DNA of 64,000 nucleotides, from the NCBI RefSeq assembly GCF_036311905.1, contig NZ_JAZDCH010000005.1:62001-126000 (forward strand). Reading direction: 5' to 3'. Of this stretch, positions 60,520 to 64,000 are shown in pieces. The notes beneath the pieces are model-generated. The model was not told the origin of the DNA. It worked only from the letters and a program-made list of their open reading frames with translations, and did not search any database. This DNA comes from Brachybacterium sp036311905 (GTDB taxonomy: Bacteria > Actinomycetota > Actinomycetes > Actinomycetales > Dermabacteraceae). A program made the position numbers and the translations under genes. Position 1 is the stretch's first letter. Each line of letters begins with the position of its first letter.

Positions 60520-61347
60520 ATGGCCCAGAACAACACCCACCGCGCCTTCGGCCGCGCTGTCACCCCCGTCGGGACCGCTGGCCGCGCTCTGCGTGGCACC
60601 GGCGGTGCCGCTGTGCTCGGCACAGTCGTCATCGGCTCCGCCCTGCTCGCGGGCCCCGCGCAGGCCGCCCCCGCCGTCTCGCCCGCCGCACCGGCCGTTG
60701 CTGCGCAGGCGGCCGCTCCGGCGGCGCCGGCTCCTGCACATGCGACGTCTGCGCTGGCGGCCGAGAAGCTGCGGTGGGGTTCGCAGGGCTCGTCGGTGGA
60801 GCAGCTCCAGACGGCACTGAACGAGCACGGTGCCTCGCTGTCGGTCGATGGCAAGTTCGGCAAGCTCACCCATGGGGCCGTGAAGGACTTCCAGCGCTCG
60901 CATGGCCTGAAGGTCGACGGCGTCGTGGGGCCGGAAACCCGCGGCGCGCTGAACGGCGGCGCATCGACCTCGGGCGGTGGAACCTCTACTCCCGCCCCCT
61001 CCTCCACGAGCAGCTCGGGGCAGGCGATCGTCGATGCCGCGCGCAGCCAGGTCGGGGTCTCGTACTCGTGGGGGACCTCCAAGCCGGGTGTCAGCTTCGA
61101 CTGCTCGGGGCTGACCTCGTACGCGTACGCGCAGGCCGGCATCGCCCTGCCTCGCACCTCGTCGCAGCAGGTCGCGGCCGGCACCACGATCTCGAAGTCC
61201 GAGGCTAAGCCGGGCGACCTCGTGGTGTGGCCGGGCCACCTCGGGATCTACGCGGGCGGCAACACGGTGATCGACGCCGGCAACAGCAAGGGCTCCGTCA
61301 GCGAGCGCACCATCTGGGGTTCGCCGACCTTCGTCACCCTCCGCTGA
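60520..61347 (+). CDS. Secreted NlpC/P60 endopeptidase with peptidoglycan-binding domain
   Basis: A 275-residue protein. The signal peptide (AAVLGTVVIGSALLAGPAQA) ends near 49, followed by an Ala/Pro linker. A PG_binding_1 domain (LRWGSQGSSVEQLQTALNEHG ... GVVGPETRGAL) spans about 85-145, then a Ser/Thr/Pro linker. The NlpC/P60 domain has catalytic Cys195 (FDCSGLTSYAYAQAG) and His240 (VVWPGHLGIYAGG). It cleaves peptide stems of peptidoglycan. ATG at 60520 is chosen by ribosome site and signal peptide position. Confidence 0.92.
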   Translation: MAQNNTHRAFGRAVTPVGTAGRALRGTGGAAVLGTVVIGSALLAGPAQAAPAVSPAAPAVAAQAAAPAAPAPAHATSALAAEKLRWGSQGSSVEQLQTALNEHGASLSVDGKFGKLTHGAVKDFQRSHGLKVDGVVGPETRGALNGGASTSGGGTSTPAPSSTSSSGQAIVDAARSQVGVSYSWGTSKPGVSFDCSGLTSYAYAQAGIALPRTSSQQVAAGTTISKSEAKPGDLVVWPGHLGIYAGGNTVIDAGNSKGSVSERTIWGSPTFVTLR

Positions 61348-61365
61348 CAGAACGCTACGACGCCA

Positions 61366-61408
61366 ACGTAGAGGGAGCCTCGACCACCGGTCGGGGCTCC
61401 CTCTACGT
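61366..61408. terminator. Bidirectional hairpin terminator
   Basis: ACGTAGAGGGAGCC (61366-61379) pairs perfectly with GGCTCCCTCTACGT (61395-61408), with an inner CGACC/GGTCG stem. It lies between the convergent NlpC/P60 and copper-storage genes. Confidence 0.85.
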
Positions 61409-61423
61409 GCAGAGGCAGCGGTG

Positions 61424-61834
61424 TCAGCCGATCGAGGCGAGCAGCTCGGCGCATGCCTGCTCGCAGCGTCGGCAGGCGTCCGCGCAGATCTTGCAGTGCT
61501 CGTGCATTTCAGCGTGCTTCTCGCATTCCTCGGCGCAGGAACGGCACGCTGCCTGACACGCCTCGAGCAGAGCACGGTTCAGGGCAACGTTGGTGCCCGT
61601 CTGACGGGACAGGACCCGACCGGTGACCTCGCAGACGTCGGCGCAGTCCTGGTTCAGGCGAATGCATTGGGTCAGCTCCGCCACCATGTCCTCGGCCAAG
61701 CAGGCGTCCGCGCAGGCGGTGCAGGTCTGGGCGCATTCGAAGCAAGCCTCGACGCATTCAGCGAGCTTCTGCTGGTCGATGGTGCCGAGGTCCTTCGGGT
61801 AGGTCTGAAGCATTGATGCGACGTGATGGGTCAT
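61424..61834 (-). CDS. Four-helix-bundle copper storage protein, Csp3-like (DUF326)
   Basis: A 136-residue protein with 18 cysteines arranged in helical CxxC, CxxxC and longer spacings (ECVEACFECAQTCTACADAC; ACQAACRSCAEECEKHAEMH; CKICADACRRCEQAC). This matches the Csp/DUF326 family, in which cysteines lining the core of a four-helix bundle bind many Cu(I) ions. There is no signal peptide, so it is the cytosolic Csp3 type, whose characterised members have about the same Cys count. Divergent from the ydhK-cueP operon across a shared dyad region. Confidence 0.9.
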   Translation of the reverse strand: MTHHVASMLQTYPKDLGTIDQQKLAECVEACFECAQTCTACADACLAEDMVAELTQCIRLNQDCADVCEVTGRVLSRQTGTNVALNRALLEACQAACRSCAEECEKHAEMHEHCKICADACRRCEQACAELLASIG

Positions 61835-61970
61835 GATCCTGCTCCTTCTCGTTCCGGACGGACCGGCGGATGCCGGCCCGTCCTGACGACCCTAGCCATC
61901 GCCCCCCGAAGGACGGAAGCGGATAGACCACTCGTTTGGAGGCAATGCGGAATGACTGGCCAACGTTGTG

Positions 61971-62021
61971 CTCAAGAAGTCAAGATCTGACCTTGAGGAG
62001 ACCTTGATCTAGGGGTCATAG
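61971..62021 (+). promoter_or_regulatory. Dyad and promoter of the copper operon
   Basis: CTCAAG (61971-61976) and CTTGAG (61992-61997) form a 6-bp inverted repeat whose right arm overlaps TTGAGG (61993-61998). A 17-bp spacer then TCATAG (62016-62021) completes a promoter-like pair 35 bp before the ydhK start. A direct repeat GACCTTGA also occurs twice here. Fits a copper-responsive regulator site (MerR/CueR or CsoR type); no regulator gene is in the window. Confidence 0.45.
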
Positions 62022-62055
62022 GCTGGCGCAAAGTGTCCTCTGACTAGGAGAAATC

Positions 62056-62640
62056 ATGCGTTCTCGTCGCTCTCTCGGCCGTCTCGCGGCCGTCGTCGTC
62101 ACCGGTGCGATTGTGTTTGCCGGCTGCACCGACAGCGGGTCTGACGATGGTCAGACGTCGGGTGGGTCAGAAGCGTCGGAGGCGTCCGGTGGAGGCAGCC
62201 ACGGCGGCATGGAGCACCCGATGGATGGCGGCCCTGCGCCCGAAGGTATGGCGCCTGCGGAGGATCCCGAGTTCCCGGTCGGCACGGAGGTGACGCTCAC
62301 GGCGGACCACATGGAGGGCATGGAGGGGGCGACGGCGACGATCTCGGGCGCCTTCGACACCACGACCTACTCGGTCAGCTTCACGCCGACCGATGGCGGT
62401 GAGCCGGTCACTGACCACAAGTGGGTCGTTCACGAGGAGCTCGAGAACCCGGGCGAGGCACCGCTGGCAGAGGGCACCGAAGTGGTCATCACCGCCGATC
62501 ACATGACCGGGATGGAGGGTGCTGAGGCCACCATCGACAGTGCCACCGAGGAGACCGTGTACATGGTCGATTACGAAGCTGACGGGATGATGATGACGAA
62601 CCACAAGTGGGTCGTCGAGAGCGAGATCGAGCCTGCGTGA
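62056..62640 (+). CDS. YdhK-family lipoprotein with two DUF1541 repeats
   Basis: A 194-residue lipoprotein. The signal ends in a lipobox (AIVFAGC), followed by a Gly/Ser/His/Met linker (GGGSHGGMEHPMDGG) that could bind copper. Two DUF1541 repeats each contain GTEVxxTADHMxGMxGAxATI and end DHKWVV or NHKWVV. Family members sit in copper/metal resistance loci of Gram-positives. First gene of a tightly packed operon; its stop overlaps the cueP ATG (TGATG). Confidence 0.88.
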   Translation: MRSRRSLGRLAAVVVTGAIVFAGCTDSGSDDGQTSGGSEASEASGGGSHGGMEHPMDGGPAPEGMAPAEDPEFPVGTEVTLTADHMEGMEGATATISGAFDTTTYSVSFTPTDGGEPVTDHKWVVHEELENPGEAPLAEGTEVVITADHMTGMEGAEATIDSATEETVYMVDYEADGMMMTNHKWVVESEIEPA

Positions 62641-63293
62641 TGACCTCCCCGTCGAGCCCTCGAGGTGCGCTCGCCTCCTCCGGGGGTAGGCCCCGTCGTC
62701 GCACCGGCCGGTTGCCGCGCCGATCGCTCGTGCTCGGTGCCGGCCTGTTCCCGCTCGTGGTCGCCGGCTGCGGGACCGGCGGGTCCGAGCCCGCAGCCAT
62801 CACGGGTGATCAGGAGCTGCTTCAGGAACATGGCTTCGCCGACGCGGACGCGCACGAGATCATCGACCGGCTCGAAGCGCTCCCGGTGGCTGAGCGACCG
62901 CAGGACCTGATTGCCAGCGTCACCGCGACGTCTCTCCAGCTCCAAGACGATGCAGAGCGAAAGGCCGAGCTGCCCCTTCCCGAGGACCAGTTCTACTTGT
63001 CGGTGGCCCCGTTCGTGGAGACCACCCACGAGTGCGCTTTCCACAGCCTGACCACGTGCCGCGGAGAACTGCGCAGCCGCGAGCTCACCGTGAGCGTGGT
63101 CGACAGCGGCTCGGGCGAGGTCCTTGAGGAGGGCCCTCGCACCACGCATGACAACGGGTTCCTCGGTCTGTGGCTACCGCGTGGAATCACCGCGGAGCTC
63201 ACGTGCACCCTCGAGGACTACACGGGGACCGCGTCCTTCTCGACTCAGACGGAGGATGATCTGACCTGTCTGACCAGTCTCCAGCTGACGTGA
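62640..63293 (+). CDS. cueP: CueP-family copper-binding lipoprotein
   Basis: A 217-residue protein. A twin-Arg-like signal (RRSLVLGAGLFPLVVAGC) with lipobox precedes a CueP domain. LLQEHGFADADAHEIIDRLEALPVAERPQDLIASV matches the helical start. The conserved cysteines lie in HECAFHSLTTCRGEL, AELTCTLEDYTG and DDLTCLTSLQL. In Salmonella CueP binds periplasmic copper and helps deliver it. Here it is predicted to be membrane-anchored outside the cell. Overlaps both neighbours. Confidence 0.85.
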   Translation: MTSPSSPRGALASSGGRPRRRTGRLPRRSLVLGAGLFPLVVAGCGTGGSEPAAITGDQELLQEHGFADADAHEIIDRLEALPVAERPQDLIASVTATSLQLQDDAERKAELPLPEDQFYLSVAPFVETTHECAFHSLTTCRGELRSRELTVSVVDSGSGEVLEEGPRTTHDNGFLGLWLPRGITAELTCTLEDYTGTASFSTQTEDDLTCLTSLQLT

Positions 63294-63952
63294 GCAGGCG
63301 AAGCACCCGGTCCGCCTTCTGGCATTCGGTGGTCGGCCCAGCTGGGCGGAGCGCGGCACGGCCCAGTCGGAGCAGGCGGACGGTGCTCCGGCTGACCGGG
63401 GGCCTGCTCGTCCTTGCCCCCGTCCTTGCGGCGTGCAGCAATTCCTCGGATATGGCGAGCGAGGCGAACGCCGGGTACGTCTCCGGCGATGGTGTCGTCG
63501 TCGAGATCCCCCCGGAGGGACGCGCCGATCCTCTGGAGATTCGGGGAACCACCTACGACGGCGACGACTTCGACTCCACGGCGCTGCGCGGTGCACCCTT
63601 GCTGATCAACGTCTGGTATGCGTCGTGTCCGCCGTGCCGGGTCGAAGCACCGGCGCTGAAGGCCGTGCACTCCGAGTACAGCGCCCTGGGAGTGGAATTC
63701 GTGGGCGTGAACACGCGCGACAAGGCCGGGCCGGCCGCCGCGTTCGAGGAGACCTTCGGCATCACCTACCCCTCGATCCCCGACGCCGACGGCGCGGTGA
63801 TCGCGTCCATGGACGGCAGCGTCTCGCCCAACGCCGTCCCCACGACGTTGATCCTCGATGCTGAAGGACGAGTAGCCGCCCGGATCGCGGGCGCAGCCGA
63901 TCAGAGCACCCTAGAGAGCCTCTTGGATGCCGTGCTGGCGGAGGCCGCCTGA
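63290..63952 (+). CDS. TlpA-family thioredoxin-like lipoprotein
   Basis: A 220-residue extracytoplasmic thiol-disulfide protein. A signal with lipobox (LRLTGGLLVLAPVLAAC) precedes a thioredoxin fold with the redox motif WYASCPPCRVEAPAL and the cis-Pro region NAVPTTLILD. The insertion FVGVNTRDKAGPAAAFEETFGITYPSIPD is typical of TlpA/ResA. It probably keeps CueP or other copper-protein thiols reduced, fed by CcdA next door. GTG start overlaps the cueP stop. Confidence 0.9.
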   Translation: MSRRSTRSAFWHSVVGPAGRSAARPSRSRRTVLRLTGGLLVLAPVLAACSNSSDMASEANAGYVSGDGVVVEIPPEGRADPLEIRGTTYDGDDFDSTALRGAPLLINVWYASCPPCRVEAPALKAVHSEYSALGVEFVGVNTRDKAGPAAAFEETFGITYPSIPDADGAVIASMDGSVSPNAVPTTLILDAEGRVAARIAGAADQSTLESLLDAVLAEAA

Positions 63953-64000
63953 TGGGTGAATTGTTCGCCACCACCGTGCTGAGTGGACCCCTGGCCGCAG
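63952..64000 (+). CDS. ccdA: Cytochrome c biogenesis protein CcdA, N-terminal fragment
   Basis: Sixteen codons before the window edge: MGELFATTVLSGPLAA, the kind of start seen in actinobacterial CcdA. ATG overlaps the tlpA stop by one base. CcdA moves reducing power across the membrane to TlpA-like proteins. Call rests on the short start plus the TlpA neighbour. Confidence 0.65.
   Translation, partial: MGELFATTVLSGPLAA

Overview
The window is very GC-rich, uses GTG starts freely, and has many 1-4 base stop/start overlaps. It carries actinobacterial signature genes: DnaE2 with ImuA'/ImuB, a GarA/FtsR/DUF881 cluster, Lsr2, and divergent glgC/glgA. The gene set suggests a chromosome of a Dermabacteraceae-like actinobacterium such as Brachybacterium. 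The genus is inferred from gene content only.

Layout. 0-12 kb: glycogen/GlgE-pathway genes (glgC start, glgA/glgM), an RNB-domain nuclease with a coupled partner, an ABC ATPase with a SpoU rRNA methylase, an XRE regulator, two MFS exporters, a hemerythrin, and a polyol dehydrogenase with a HAD phosphatase. 12.5-18.8 kb: the SOS mutasome imuA-imuB-dnaE2 behind three LexA-like boxes. 18.8-25.5 kb: an envelope export locus (giant YhgE/Pip protein and an MMPL transporter with an odd C-terminal domain) divergent from a TetR regulator over a clean palindrome. 25.5-30 kb: GH25 lysozyme, YhhQ-type transporter, CPBP protease, MFS exporter. 30-33.3 kb: a three-gene sugar ABC importer.

33.3-34.0 kb has no gene but holds what I read as the replication terminus. 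A 28-bp dif/XerCD site lies at 33596-33623, with 24-bp degenerate repeats on its left and a six-unit 31-bp tandem array on its right. Independently, the heptamer GGGGGAG occurs about 22 times on the + strand left of this point and not at all to the right. Its complement CTCCCCC shows the reverse. That is the pattern expected of FtsK/KOPS-like or AIMS architecture motifs converging on dif.

34-42.3 kb: a small maltokinase-cap-like protein, a HAD phosphatase, a five-gene peptide-type ABC importer and its LacI regulator. That pairing suggests oligosaccharide uptake. 42.3-51 kb: TSUP permease, PAC2 protein, transglutaminase, a sugar isomerase/dehydrogenase catabolic cluster, a TIGR03085-like protein and a methyltransferase. 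51-58 kb: an orphan ParA, two MerR regulators (one FtsR-like), GarA-like FHA protein, DUF881-sbp-DUF881, MsrA and a dioxygenase-fold lipoprotein. 58.2-64 kb: tRNA-Pro(GGG) followed by an apparent genomic island. It holds a broken triple-HTH gene, an Lsr2 paralogue, an NlpC/P60 hydrolase, and a copper module (Csp3-like storage protein, YdhK, CueP, TlpA, CcdA) that runs off the right edge.
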